IMG/VR virus record: IMGVR_UViG_3300004369_000035
Coordinates: 1 to 45,189 of that record
DNA from: a virus
Direction: 5' to 3' (one strand)
Length of the DNA stretch: 45,189 nt
Below are positions 6,411 to 12,987 of this stretch, piece after piece (position 1 is the first letter of the stretch; each line of letters begins with the position of its first letter). Position numbers and translations under genes: made by a program. The notes under the pieces were generated by a model. The model was not told the origin of the DNA. It ran no database searches and saw only the letters and a list, made by a program, of their open reading frames with translations.

Positions 6411-6602
6411 ATGACCAACACAGCAATCAATATCCATACCACCAAAGAGTCCCTGCCCGATTTCCGCATCGTGAACTTTGACAGTTTCACCACGCTAGAA
6501 ATCAAATCGGGGCCTTCATCAGTGATTTTCCACCTCGCCAAAGGCGTCACCCTCTCCGACATACTCGGTGCGGTGTGCCAAGCCGAAGTGAAGGAGGTGT
6601 GA
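6411..6602 (+). CDS. hypothetical protein, paralogue of the gene at 895
   Basis: 63 aa; shares the IHT, F..VN..SF, VIFHLAKG and DIL pattern with the 73-aa product at 895-1116. Role unknown. It ends shortly before the fourth 31-nt element. Confidence 0.72.
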   Translation: MTNTAINIHTTKESLPDFRIVNFDSFTTLEIKSGPSSVIFHLAKGVTLSDILGAVCQAEVKEV

Positions 6603-6628
6603 CGAACCTCGAGCCCCGATAGGTGGGG

Positions 6629-6659
6629 CTTTCCGCCACCGTAAAGATAGAGACATAGG
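6629..6659 (+). repeat. 31-nt conserved intergenic element, copy 4
   Basis: Matches the consensus with a CATAGGT end; followed by GGGGGCGGGGCCCCCGCG and a long alternating (GCAC) tract to 6740. Confidence 0.75.
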
Positions 6660-6689
6660 TCGGGGGCGGGGCCCCCGCGCGGGTACACG

Positions 6690-6740
6690 CACGCGCACGG
6701 CCCCGCGTGTACGCACGCACGCACGCGCACGCGCACGCGA
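6690..6740 (+). repeat. alternating purine-pyrimidine tract
   Basis: About 50 bases of CGCAC/GCGC alternation with one CCCCG interruption; the kind of sequence able to adopt Z-DNA. It lies between the fourth 31-nt element and start-associated copy 15. Confidence 0.6.
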
Positions 6741-6755
6741 GGGGTTGCCGTTGTA

Positions 6756-6769
6756 CATTATGACCGATA
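6756..6769 (+). promoter_or_regulatory. start-associated element copy 15
   Basis: CATTATGACCGATA, 25 nt before ATG 6781; upstream GGTTGCCGTTGTA nearly identical to copy 14. Confidence 0.75.
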
Positions 6770-6780
6770 GGGTAGGGGGC

Positions 6781-7047
6781 ATGACCACAACCACCAACCC
6801 AACGACCAAGCGCGTTGACGAAGTAAGGTTCGTCTTGCGCCAACTACTTGCCCAGATAGAGGCAGCCGAGGCGGAAGCAGCGGATACCAAGTGGGAAGAA
6901 GAGCAAGACAGCATTCTTCACGGAATGATGAGCGCGGTGTCCTCGCGGTGCAGCAACCTCGCCTACGAGATGGCACACTCAGGAGACAGTGTGCTGACCA
7001 AGCGCGAGACGGAGCAGTACATAATGACCGATAAGGTGGGGGCATGA
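6781..7047 (+). CDS. helical hypothetical protein, 88 aa
   Basis: Ala/Glu-rich helix between residues 20 and 45. No family recognised. Its 3' end runs through start-associated copy 16 in a frame that reads QYIMTDKVGA, and its TGA overlaps the next ATG; the element therefore codes for the C-terminus in a different frame from the HNNR cases. Confidence 0.7.
   Translation: MTTTTNPTTKRVDEVRFVLRQLLAQIEAAEAEAADTKWEEEQDSILHGMMSAVSSRCSNLAYEMAHSGDSVLTKRETEQYIMTDKVGA
7020..7033 (+). promoter_or_regulatory. start-associated element copy 16
   Basis: CATAATGACCGATA, 24 nt before ATG 7044, entirely inside the upstream CDS. Confidence 0.72.
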
Positions 7048-7229
7048 CCCAAATCCTCGCCTACAACACGGTGTATTCATGCCTAGATGACCAACAAGAC
7101 GCGCCATACGGTGTCAGGGTGTGGGGTGAGACCACCCAGACATTCTGGTTCGCCACCTACCAAGAGCGCAACGCTGTCGCAAACACGCTGACCGCGATTG
7201 GGATTGCGATTGAGCATAATGACCGATAA
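7044..7229 (+). CDS. hypothetical protein, 61 aa
   Basis: Aromatic-rich small protein (VWGETTQTFWFATYQ). Starts in an ATGA overlap and ends IEHNDR, the tail being read from the next start-associated element. Function unknown. Confidence 0.7.
   Translation: MTQILAYNTVYSCLDDQQDAPYGVRVWGETTQTFWFATYQERNAVANTLTAIGIAIEHNDR
7215..7228 (+). promoter_or_regulatory. start-associated element copy 17
   Basis: CATAATGACCGATA, 24 nt before ATG 7239; supplies the HNDR tail and stop of the gene before. Confidence 0.75.
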
Positions 7230-7238
7230 GATGGAAGT

Positions 7239-7361
7239 ATGACCAAGACCAAGACAACCACCAAAGCGAAGTGCAAAGAATGCGGGCGAGTATTCAACAT
7301 GCTTGACGAAGATGATGCCAACGAGTATTGGTACGGGCACGATTGCGAGGAGCAGGAGTAG
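7239..7361 (+). CDS. small zinc-finger-like protein, 40 aa
   Basis: MTKTKTTTKAKCKECGRVF then an acidic stretch, WYGHDCEEQE at the end. CKEC plus HDC suggests a single zinc site as in short zinc-beta-ribbon proteins. A GGGCC-GCAA-GGCCC hairpin follows the stop. Confidence 0.65.
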   Translation: MTKTKTTTKAKCKECGRVFNMLDEDDANEYWYGHDCEEQE

Positions 7362-7370
7362 CCCCCATCG

Positions 7371-7384
7371 GGGCCGCAAGGCCC
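7371..7384 (+). terminator. GCAA-loop hairpin
   Basis: GGGCC and GGCCC arms around GCAA, followed by TGATTTG, 10 nt after a stop codon. Confidence 0.4.
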
Positions 7385-7537
7385 TGATTTGTATTCGTAT
7401 TATGCGGTTTCACGCGCGATGAATGCGCCGTAGGTGCAGAACGCGCGGAGCCCCGAACGACAGAAAGTTCGCAAACGCCAAGCGGGGCAAAGAGCAGCAC
7501 ACACATAGGGGGGGGTGTTGCAAAGGTTTGCATAGTG

Positions 7538-7551
7538 CATTATGACCGATA
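7538..7551 (+). promoter_or_regulatory. start-associated element copy 18
   Basis: CATTATGACCGATA, 25 nt before ATG 7563. The 150 nt upstream (7385-7537) show no convincing gene. Confidence 0.75.
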
Positions 7552-7562
7552 GAGTGAGGGGC

Positions 7563-7808
7563 ATGACCACAACCACCACACCCACCATGTCCGTCAAAGA
7601 AATCTCCGCCCGTGTGCTGCACGCCCGTGCCGCCCTGCGTGAAGCGGCGAACGAACTGCTCGTTATCGCCCGTGCTATGGGCGACGACGAGGTGCTGTTT
7701 CAGTACGGCTCTGCTCTGAACGGCGAGGATGTCATCTCGCTCATCCGTCGGGCGCACGACGAAGCCCGCTTGGAGGGCGAGCGTTGGGAGGGGCGGGCGC
7801 AAGCCTGA
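7563..7808 (+). CDS. hypothetical protein, 81 aa
   Basis: Ala/Arg-rich helical protein beginning MTTTTTPTMSVKEISARV. Unknown role. Its last codons and stop lie in the first copy of a perfect 25-bp tandem duplication. Confidence 0.7.
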   Translation: MTTTTTPTMSVKEISARVLHARAALREAANELLVIARAMGDDEVLFQYGSALNGEDVISLIRRAHDEARLEGERWEGRAQA

Positions 7809-7840
7809 CGCACACGGGCGGGCGCAAGCCTGACGCACAC
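7791..7840 (+). repeat. perfect 25-bp tandem duplication
   Basis: GGGCGGGCGCAAGCCTGACG plus CACAC occurs twice without a gap (7791-7815, 7816-7840); the first copy holds the stop codon of the preceding gene. Confidence 0.85.
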
Positions 7841-7895
7841 CCGAAGTCGGGGCAAGCGACCCACATGCGCCCTGCGCCCCTGCGGGGGCCCCGAG

Positions 7896-7924
7896 TTGCA
7901 AAGTCAAAGAAGTTTCTGTACCAT
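7896..7924 (+). promoter_or_regulatory. sigma-70-like promoter of the Xre gene
   Basis: TTGCAA, 17-nt spacer, TACCAT. Overlapping TACCATACCAGATACC repeats could be the repressor's own operator. This is the one left-arm gene with an ordinary two-box promoter instead of the start-associated element. Confidence 0.45.
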
Positions 7925-7955
7925 ACCAGATACCAATCACAACAAGGAGATAATC

Positions 7956-8198
7956 ATGCAAAAGAAGATAGTTCAGCGCACTCGCCCAATGGTAAAGGAA
8001 CGCAAAGTAGCAAAGCGTCTACTTGACCTTCGTATTGAGCGGGGCCTCACACAAGACAAACTCGCAACCAAAGCGGGCGTAGACCGCAAGACTGTGAACC
8101 GCATTGAGAATGACCACTTCTCGCCAAGCCTCAGCACCTTCATCGGCTTGTGCAAGGCACTCAAAGTTGCGCCGTCAAAGGTGTTGGAGAACATCTAG
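7956..8198 (+). CDS. Xre/Cro-type HTH repressor
   Basis: 80 aa. Residues about 22-75 give a classic HTH_3 domain: LDLRIERGLTQDKLATKAG, then VDRKTVNRIENDHFSPSL and STFIGLCKALKV. Such proteins bind operators as dimers; alone among its neighbours it has an AAGGAG ribosome-binding site and its own promoter, so it may regulate the arm. Start ATG 7956 follows the AAGGAG by 7 nt; an upstream in-frame alternative is not supported. Confidence 0.88.
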   Translation: MQKKIVQRTRPMVKERKVAKRLLDLRIERGLTQDKLATKAGVDRKTVNRIENDHFSPSLSTFIGLCKALKVAPSKVLENI

Positions 8199-8228
8199 TT
8201 CGGGGCTCCGTGCGCGTGTAGGAAGTTC

Positions 8229-8259
8229 CTTTCCGCCACCGTAAAGATAGAGATAACAC
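8229..8259 (+). repeat. 31-nt conserved intergenic element, copy 5
   Basis: Full consensus with GATAACAC end; followed by TCGGGCCCTCGGCCCCGCG and a duplicated ACTTGTGCGCTTG word (near 8316-8345). Confidence 0.75.
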
Positions 8260-8360
8260 CTCGGGCCCTCGGCCCCGCGTACGCGGGTGCGCCCGTGCGT
8301 GGGTCGGTTATGGCACTTGTGCGCTTGTACCACTTGTGCGCTTGCGCCTAATGTATTACG

Positions 8361-8374
8361 CATAATAACCGATA
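8361..8374 (+). promoter_or_regulatory. start-associated element copy 19
   Basis: CATAATAACCGATA, 25 nt before ATG 8386. Confidence 0.75.
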
Positions 8375-8385
8375 GCGTGGGGGGT

Positions 8386-8532
8386 ATGACCACACCTACC
8401 AACAATCCACGCAACCCCAACTTCTGCGACGCTTGCTACCGAGAGATTTCGTTCTCAGGCGAGTGCGAGTGCCACAACGAGGGTGGTTGGGGCTGGGCAA
8501 CATTCCACAGCGCCGAGGGCGAGGCGGAATGA
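8386..8532 (+). CDS. small Cys-rich protein, 48 aa
   Basis: FCDACYREI near residue 13 and CECHNEG near residue 27 form two Cys pairs typical of a short zinc knuckle. Acidic tail. Function unknown. Confidence 0.68.
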   Translation: MTTPTNNPRNPNFCDACYREISFSGECECHNEGGWGWATFHSAEGEAE

Positions 8533-8558
8533 ACCCCAACAGACCACTTGACAAAGAG

Positions 8559-8572
8559 CATTATCACCGATA
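8559..8572 (+). promoter_or_regulatory. start-associated element copy 20
   Basis: CATTATCACCGATA variant; the ATG at 8588 is 29 nt away because the usual CATG is replaced by CATAGATG. Confidence 0.68.
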
Positions 8573-8587
8573 GGGTGAGGGGCATAG

Positions 8588-9139
8588 ATGGATGTATCAG
8601 ACCTAAATAATCTAGAAAGATTTACCGAAACAGCAGTTTGGATGTGCGAACAAGCCAAGACCGCCCTGTGCGTTGCGCACGGCGGCCCCGCCGACGCTCC
8701 ACCCATTCTGTTGTGGCTAGGCGAAACAGATTTGGAAATCGTGGCGTTGCCAATGCCAAGTAATGACGACCCAGAACTTATTGCGCCCCGTATTCTCGCT
8801 ACGGCTTTGCAAGAGGGCTTTGTTGAGTTTGGGAAACCAAAGTGCGTGGCGTTCGTTAGTGAGGCGTTTATGAAACTTGCCAGCAGCAATAAAGAAGTTG
8901 AGAACTTTGAGCGGGGCGACTTGCAGCGTAAGTTCCAAGACGCAATTGACTTGTCAGTTATTGAGATTATCTCTGTCTATGCGTTCAGCCCCTCCGAGAC
9001 CTTGCACAAGATAATTACCGTCAAATACAACGACGACGGGATGCCTGAGTTTGGGCGTGTCAAGGAAGATGAGCAAATCATGCGCGGGGCCATCGCAGAC
9101 GTCGTAAACCAGTTCAGGGTGTTACTGAATGTTGGCTGA
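8588..9139 (+). CDS. hypothetical protein, 183 aa
   Basis: One of the larger left-arm products. Mixed alpha/beta, no motif I can name; contains a Cys/His pair near residue 24 (MCEQAKTALCVAHGG) and an acidic C-terminal half with regular strands. The start is the first ATG after the element; spacing is slightly longer than usual. Its 3' end overlaps a membrane-protein gene by 11 nt. Confidence 0.72.
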   Translation: MDVSDLNNLERFTETAVWMCEQAKTALCVAHGGPADAPPILLWLGETDLEIVALPMPSNDDPELIAPRILATALQEGFVEFGKPKCVAFVSEAFMKLASSNKEVENFERGDLQRKFQDAIDLSVIEIISVYAFSPSETLHKIITVKYNDDGMPEFGRVKEDEQIMRGAIADVVNQFRVLLNVG

Positions 9140-9263
9140 CGCACACAACCAATACAATGCGACAAGCGTAGACATCTTCATCACACTTCTGTTGGTGTCG
9201 TGCGTAATAGTGGGTGTGTTGGTCAAACGAGTTACGAACGACGAAGAGGACTTTGGATGCTAA
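9129..9263 (+). CDS. single-pass membrane protein, 44 aa
   Basis: MLADAHNQYNATSVD, then a hydrophobic segment IFITLLLVSCVIVGVLV (about residues 16-32), then a charged KRVTNDEEDFGC tail. Nested in overlaps with both neighbours, so expression is coupled. Role unknown. Confidence 0.65.
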   Translation: MLADAHNQYNATSVDIFITLLLVSCVIVGVLVKRVTNDEEDFGC

Positions 9264-9508
9264 AAGCACTTGACCCCCTTTACCCGTGGCAGTCATGGCC
9301 CCGAAACTACGAGCCAACGGTGGCTGAGTTGGAAGCCATGAGCACAGAGGAGTACGAACTGTGGCGTGAGGAAGAAGAACGCCATAATGAGATGGCTGAG
9401 TTCCGTGCAGCGGGGCACAAGGCTTATCATGTCTACGGATGGGATGAGTTCATCAAGTCAGTAAGCAATCACCCAAGCCGCCGTGCTGTTGGGCATAATA
9501 ACCGTTAG
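9257..9508 (+). CDS. acidic hypothetical protein, 83 aa
   Basis: ATG 9257 is preceded by GAAGAGGA; a GTG start further up would run inside the membrane-protein gene. Very Glu-rich helix (EEYELWREEEERHNEM). Ends VGHNNR, read from the start-associated element at 9494. Confidence 0.68.
   Translation: MLKALDPLYPWQSWPRNYEPTVAELEAMSTEEYELWREEEERHNEMAEFRAAGHKAYHVYGWDEFIKSVSNHPSRRAVGHNNR
9494..9507 (+). promoter_or_regulatory. start-associated element copy 21
   Basis: CATAATAACCGTTA, the only copy with GTTA; ATG 9521 is 27 nt away. Confidence 0.68.
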
Positions 9509-9520
9509 GATGGGAGACAC

Positions 9521-9793
9521 ATGGATAGCACACAGATAGCGCAAGTGACAATGTCAGTAGATGAAATGGTGGAAGTCCGCCGTGCCGTCGCAGCACGCAT
9601 TGGCAATTGGATTGCCGATGGCGAGTTGCAAGAGAAGCACGAGGAATTGCAGATACTCATGCGGGCAGGCGAGAAACTGGATGCTGGAATTGACAGTTGT
9701 CTAGAAAAATACGAAGTCAATCTCGCTCGCCGTGAGGCGCAAATACTTGACGACGAGGAAGCCGTACGCAAGTTCATGGAAGGAGACAAGTGA
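9521..9793 (+). CDS. helical hypothetical protein, 90 aa
   Basis: Almost entirely alpha-helical with heptad-like leucines (residues 35-85), probably a coiled coil. Ends with an AAGGAG sequence serving the next gene. Confidence 0.7.
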   Translation: MDSTQIAQVTMSVDEMVEVRRAVAARIGNWIADGELQEKHEELQILMRAGEKLDAGIDSCLEKYEVNLARREAQILDDEEAVRKFMEGDK

Positions 9794-9915
9794 ACCCAAA
9801 AGTCAATCTCACGGGGCTCAACAACGAGGAGTACGAGCAAGTTCTTGACTTGTACTACGATTATCTAGATGGCATGGCTGACGAACACATGATGACTGAA
9901 CAAGACGGCAATTGA
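9790..9915 (+). CDS. small acidic protein, 41 aa, GTG start
   Basis: GTG 9790 overlaps the previous TGA (GTGA) and is preceded by AAGGAG. Sequence MNPKVNLTGLNNEEYEQVLD then acidic. Its own TGA overlaps the next ATG (TGATG). Confidence 0.6.
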   Translation: MNPKVNLTGLNNEEYEQVLDLYYDYLDGMADEHMMTEQDGN

Positions 9916-10187
9916 TGTCGCAGTCTGCAGTGGAAATCATCAACATGGAACTGTCGGTGGAGTCCCGAGTTGGTGATTACGCAGTCAAAATCGAGAAGGG
10001 CGACCTCAAACAAGGTGGCACGGTGTACCCAAGCATGGTGCGCCGTATAACTCTTACGAATTCGTCTGGTCAAGACACAATTCAGGTGTTTCGTGGGCAC
10101 GACTGCACCAAGAAGGCAAGTAAGTGGCTCAAACAGGTGAGCGAAGGGCAGTGGAAGCCTGAGGGAACTGAGTGGATGTGGCTGTAA
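9915..10187 (+). CDS. hypothetical protein, 90 aa
   Basis: Beta-rich start (MELSVESRVGDYAVKIEKGDL) and basic C-terminal half with KKASKWLK. Third gene of a coupled trio beginning at 9521. Ends 3 nt before the sixth 31-nt element. Confidence 0.7.
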   Translation: MSQSAVEIINMELSVESRVGDYAVKIEKGDLKQGGTVYPSMVRRITLTNSSGQDTIQVFRGHDCTKKASKWLKQVSEGQWKPEGTEWMWL

Positions 10188-10190
10188 GTC

Positions 10191-10221
10191 CTTTCCGCCA
10201 CCGTAAAGATAGAAACAAGAC
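10191..10221 (+). repeat. 31-nt conserved intergenic element, copy 6
   Basis: Full consensus with AGAAACAAGAC; followed by TTTTTGCGGGGCC and CGCGCGTGCG alternation. Confidence 0.75.
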
Positions 10222-10302
10222 TTTTTGCGGGGCCTTCACGCGCGCGTGCGAGCGTAGGGGAGTGGTTCTTCGTTACCAAGTTTGCAAAGGGTTGCGGTAA
10301 CA

Positions 10303-10316
10303 CATAATAACCGATA
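10303..10316 (+). promoter_or_regulatory. start-associated element copy 22
   Basis: CATAATAACCGATA, 25 nt before ATG 10328; it heads the operon that includes the SNF2 helicase. Confidence 0.75.
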
Positions 10317-10327
10317 GGGTGGGGGGC

Positions 10328-10567
10328 ATGACCACGATGTTCACCGCTAAGGGTTGGCAGAAGACCAACCGTCGCACCACACCCGTCTGGGTACATGTCG
10401 GGCGTGAGGCGGGCGATGTCGTCGTTGAGATTGACACCGATACGGTGCTACTCAACGAGACCTTCGCCGATGTCTCAGACGCTCAACTGTTCGTTCTGCG
10501 TATCACCAAGAACCAGAACCTTGCCGATTGGGTCGCACTCGCCCTACCTGAGGCGGTTGGCGCATGA
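10328..10567 (+). CDS. hypothetical protein, 79 aa
   Basis: Beta-strand-rich (VWVHVGREAGDVVVEIDTDTV) with a helical C-terminus. Unknown. Shares an ATGA overlap with the LysM gene, so it is the first of three coupled genes. Confidence 0.7.
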   Translation: MTTMFTAKGWQKTNRRTTPVWVHVGREAGDVVVEIDTDTVLLNETFADVSDAQLFVLRITKNQNLADWVALALPEAVGA

Positions 10568-10896
10568 GGCAACTCAGCGCACACCGTCACCGCTCTCGCC
10601 CCCTGAGGGCGGTGGGTTGGGCACTCGCCGTAGTGGCGGGCGTAGCCATCATCGGGGCCGTCTCGGACAACGCCTCACGGTTCACCTGCGAGACCGACCC
10701 TCATGTTGTGCAGTATGGCGACACGCTATGGGCGATAGCCGAAGCCAAGTGCGACGGCAACATTCAGGCAGTCACCGACAACCTCGTAGACACCTACGGC
10801 TCGGTCATTCAGTTGAGCGAAATCATCTGGCTACCCGAAAATCAAGACTGCCTACTCGTAAATCGGGGCGGCAAAGTCTACGATGAGTGTGGATGA
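10564..10896 (+). CDS. membrane-anchored LysM protein
   Basis: 110 aa. Basic N-terminus, transmembrane segment about residues 17-34 (VGWALAVVAGVAIIGAV), then residues 46-95 resemble a LysM domain (VVQYGDTLWAIAEAK, then an IIWLPEN segment). LysM modules bind peptidoglycan; orientation would place it outside the membrane. Possible roles are cell-envelope interaction or superinfection control, which is inference. Overlaps the helicase start by ATGA. Confidence 0.75.
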   Translation: MRQLSAHRHRSRPLRAVGWALAVVAGVAIIGAVSDNASRFTCETDPHVVQYGDTLWAIAEAKCDGNIQAVTDNLVDTYGSVIQLSEIIWLPENQDCLLVNRGGKVYDECG

Positions 10897-12833
10897 CCAG
10901 CCGACTATTCCTAGATGACGACAGCCTCGCCCTTGACTTTCCCTACGAGCCGAGTCAAGTAGCCGAAGTCAAACTGATACCTGATTGCAAGTGGGACAAG
11001 GTTGCCCGCTTGTGGCGGTGCCCCGTTTCCCGCGTTGACGAAGTGAGGGAGTTCGCATCAAGGCACGGCTTTGACATAGACAACGAAGTTCTACGGTTCA
11101 CCCTTCCAACCAGACGAAGCGCACAAGACACGGGCGTGTATGAAAAGGGCGACGACATCTACATTTCATTTCCTTACGACCCAGTCATGGTCAGGTCAGT
11201 AAAGCAGATACCTTCCGTGACTTGGGACAAAAAGACAGGTGCATGGCGGGCCCCGCTGACGGCAATCAACGAAGCAATCCAATGGGCTGAACGGTTTGGC
11301 AAGCCAGTTTCACCAGAGGTCGTCATCAGGGCAAAGGAAATCAACTCACAGTTACTGGAACTTGCCGAAGCGAGTCGTGCTGTTGAGTCGGACATCAAAA
11401 TCGGGGATACGGGGCTCGAACGCGCGTTACTCCCCTATCAAAAGGCAGGTGTCGCATATGCCAAGCGAGCCAAAAGGTGCTTTATCGCAGACGAAATGGG
11501 ATTGGGCAAGACTTTGCAAGCGATTGCTACGATTGAGGTACTTGCCGAGTACCCAGCCGTAGTGATGTGCCCCCCCAATTTGGTGCTGAACTGGAAAGCC
11601 GAGTACGCCAAGTGGTTGCCACACAGAAAAGTCGCCACAGTCCTCGCAGGAAAGGGTCAAAAGGAGTTCCCGCAGCGGGGCACCTACGACGTGTTGGTGG
11701 TTGGCTACTCAAATATTTCGTACTGGGAGTCACACCTTATCGGTCATTGTGCGTATGTATTAGATGAAAGTCATTACTGCAAGACACTCACGGCGAAACG
11801 AACCAAGTCGGCTCGCAAGATTGTCGCCTCATTACCCAGTGGTGGACCAGTGTTGTGTCTGACTGGTACGCCCGTGACCAATCGCCCCGCTGAGTACGTA
11901 GCGCAGTTGGACATCTTGGGCAAAATCAAGGACTTTGGTGGAACGTGGGGTTTCTACCGAAGGTATTGCGCCGCATTCCAAGACAAGTGGGGTCAATGGC
12001 ACTTGGAAGGTTCGTCAAACTTAGAGGAACTCAATCAGAAACTCAGGTCAGTCTGTTACATCAGGCGAACCAAAGACCAAGTGCTGACCGAACTGCCACC
12101 CGTATTTCATCAGGAACTCACACTCATCGGCGCGGGCCCCGCGATGGCCGATTATCACAAGGCGCAGAAAGACATCGTTGCATTTCTGGTGGAGCGAGCC
12201 AAGCAACTCGCGATAGAACTTGGAACTTCGCCACACTCGGCTGCCGTGCGAGCGAGAATGAGGGCTGAGTCGGCACAAGACCTCATACGGTTATCCGTGC
12301 TACGTCGTCTGGCAGCGAAAGCCAAGATGGAGAGCGTCATTGAGTGGGTTCAGCAGAGAACCGAAGGCGGGGCCAAGGTTGTCATCGCAGCACACCACAG
12401 AGACGTTGTAGATGAACTTGCCAATCGTTTCGGAGGACTGAAGATACAGGGCGGCATGTCAGTTGAGGAAGTGGAGGAAGTCAAACATAAGTTCCAAACC
12501 GACCCGAAGTGTCAAGTCATCACTCTTTCCATCCAAGCGGCAAAGACGGGGCACACGCTGACGGCGGCACAAGACATCATCTTTGTGGAGTTGCCGTGGA
12601 CACCAGCAGACATAGACCAGACGTACTCACGCCTTCACCGCATGGGTCAAAAAGGCTCAGTTACGGCGACTTACGCATTGTGCGCGGGCACGATAGATGA
12701 GGAGATTTACTCAATCATTGCCGCCAAGCGAAGTGTGGTCACAACCGCCATTGATGGGGGCCCCGCCGTTGATGATGCCAGCGTTGGGGCGCAGTTGGTT
12801 CTTTCACTTATTGGCTCATTAGAAAACCCGTAG
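10893..12833 (+). CDS. SNF2-family helicase with HARP-like N-terminus
   Basis: 646 aa. Two N-terminal repeats of the type 'VKxIPxxxWDKxxxxWRxP' (about residues 20-50 and 100-130) resemble HARP domains of SMARCAL1-type annealing helicases. The SF2 core follows: motif I DEMGLGKT (about 205), motif II DESH (about 290), motif III LTGTPVTN (about 330), and C-terminal motifs V-VI ending QTYSRLHRMGQKG (about 585). Expected activity: ATP-dependent DNA translocation or strand annealing during replication or recombination. Start ATG 10893 is inside an ATGA overlap. Full family length; no missing motif seen. Confidence 0.93.
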   Translation: MTSRLFLDDDSLALDFPYEPSQVAEVKLIPDCKWDKVARLWRCPVSRVDEVREFASRHGFDIDNEVLRFTLPTRRSAQDTGVYEKGDDIYISFPYDPVMVRSVKQIPSVTWDKKTGAWRAPLTAINEAIQWAERFGKPVSPEVVIRAKEINSQLLELAEASRAVESDIKIGDTGLERALLPYQKAGVAYAKRAKRCFIADEMGLGKTLQAIATIEVLAEYPAVVMCPPNLVLNWKAEYAKWLPHRKVATVLAGKGQKEFPQRGTYDVLVVGYSNISYWESHLIGHCAYVLDESHYCKTLTAKRTKSARKIVASLPSGGPVLCLTGTPVTNRPAEYVAQLDILGKIKDFGGTWGFYRRYCAAFQDKWGQWHLEGSSNLEELNQKLRSVCYIRRTKDQVLTELPPVFHQELTLIGAGPAMADYHKAQKDIVAFLVERAKQLAIELGTSPHSAAVRARMRAESAQDLIRLSVLRRLAAKAKMESVIEWVQQRTEGGAKVVIAAHHRDVVDELANRFGGLKIQGGMSVEEVEEVKHKFQTDPKCQVITLSIQAAKTGHTLTAAQDIIFVELPWTPADIDQTYSRLHRMGQKGSVTATYALCAGTIDEEIYSIIAAKRSVVTTAIDGGPAVDDASVGAQLVLSLIGSLENP

Positions 12834-12862
12834 GCTAGGGGTGCGGTTCTTCACCCCTAGCC
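12833..12862 (+). terminator. strong 11-bp hairpin after the helicase gene
   Basis: GGCTAGGGGTG and CACCCCTAGCC are perfectly complementary around CGGTTCTT. There is no T tract, so either an L-shaped actinobacterial terminator or a bidirectional one serving copy 23 as well. Confidence 0.6.
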
Positions 12863-12934
12863 AATCGGTAGGCACTCTCGTAGGAACCGCCCTATCGGGA
12901 GTGGCGCCCTCTTCGGGTTCGCTCCCTCTCACCC

Positions 12935-12948
12935 TATCGGTCATTATG
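12935..12948 (-). promoter_or_regulatory. orphan start-associated element copy 23 (minus strand)
   Basis: CATAATGACCGATA on the minus strand but no start codon 24-25 nt on. A GTG 16 nt on opens a 37-codon frame running toward the helicase 3' end; otherwise the transcript would be a short RNA ending at the 12833-12862 hairpin. Confidence 0.65.
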
Positions 12949-12973
12949 CGTAACGCGACGGGTTGTTGTTTCA

Positions 12974-12987
12974 CATAATAACCGATA
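12974..12987 (+). promoter_or_regulatory. start-associated element copy 24
   Basis: CATAATAACCGATA, 24 nt before ATG 12998, divergent from copy 23. Confidence 0.75.

Noticed and set aside
7410-7961. 183-codon minus-strand frame over the 7.5-7.9 kb region
   Set aside because: It would read through start-associated copy 18 and a real plus-strand gene with low-complexity composition; no minus-strand promoter element.
8548-8572. TTGACA at 8548 as -35 box for copy 20
   Set aside because: Spacer to CATTAT is only 5 nt, and other copies lack it.
2014-10221. CRISPR interpretation of the 31-nt repeats
   Set aside because: Copies are 1-2 kb apart with genes between them, not a repeat-spacer array, and no cas genes are present.
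10395-10886. 163-codon plus frame overlapping the LysM gene
   Set aside because: Out of frame with two well-supported coupled genes; composition is shadow-like (Arg/Ser/His-rich).
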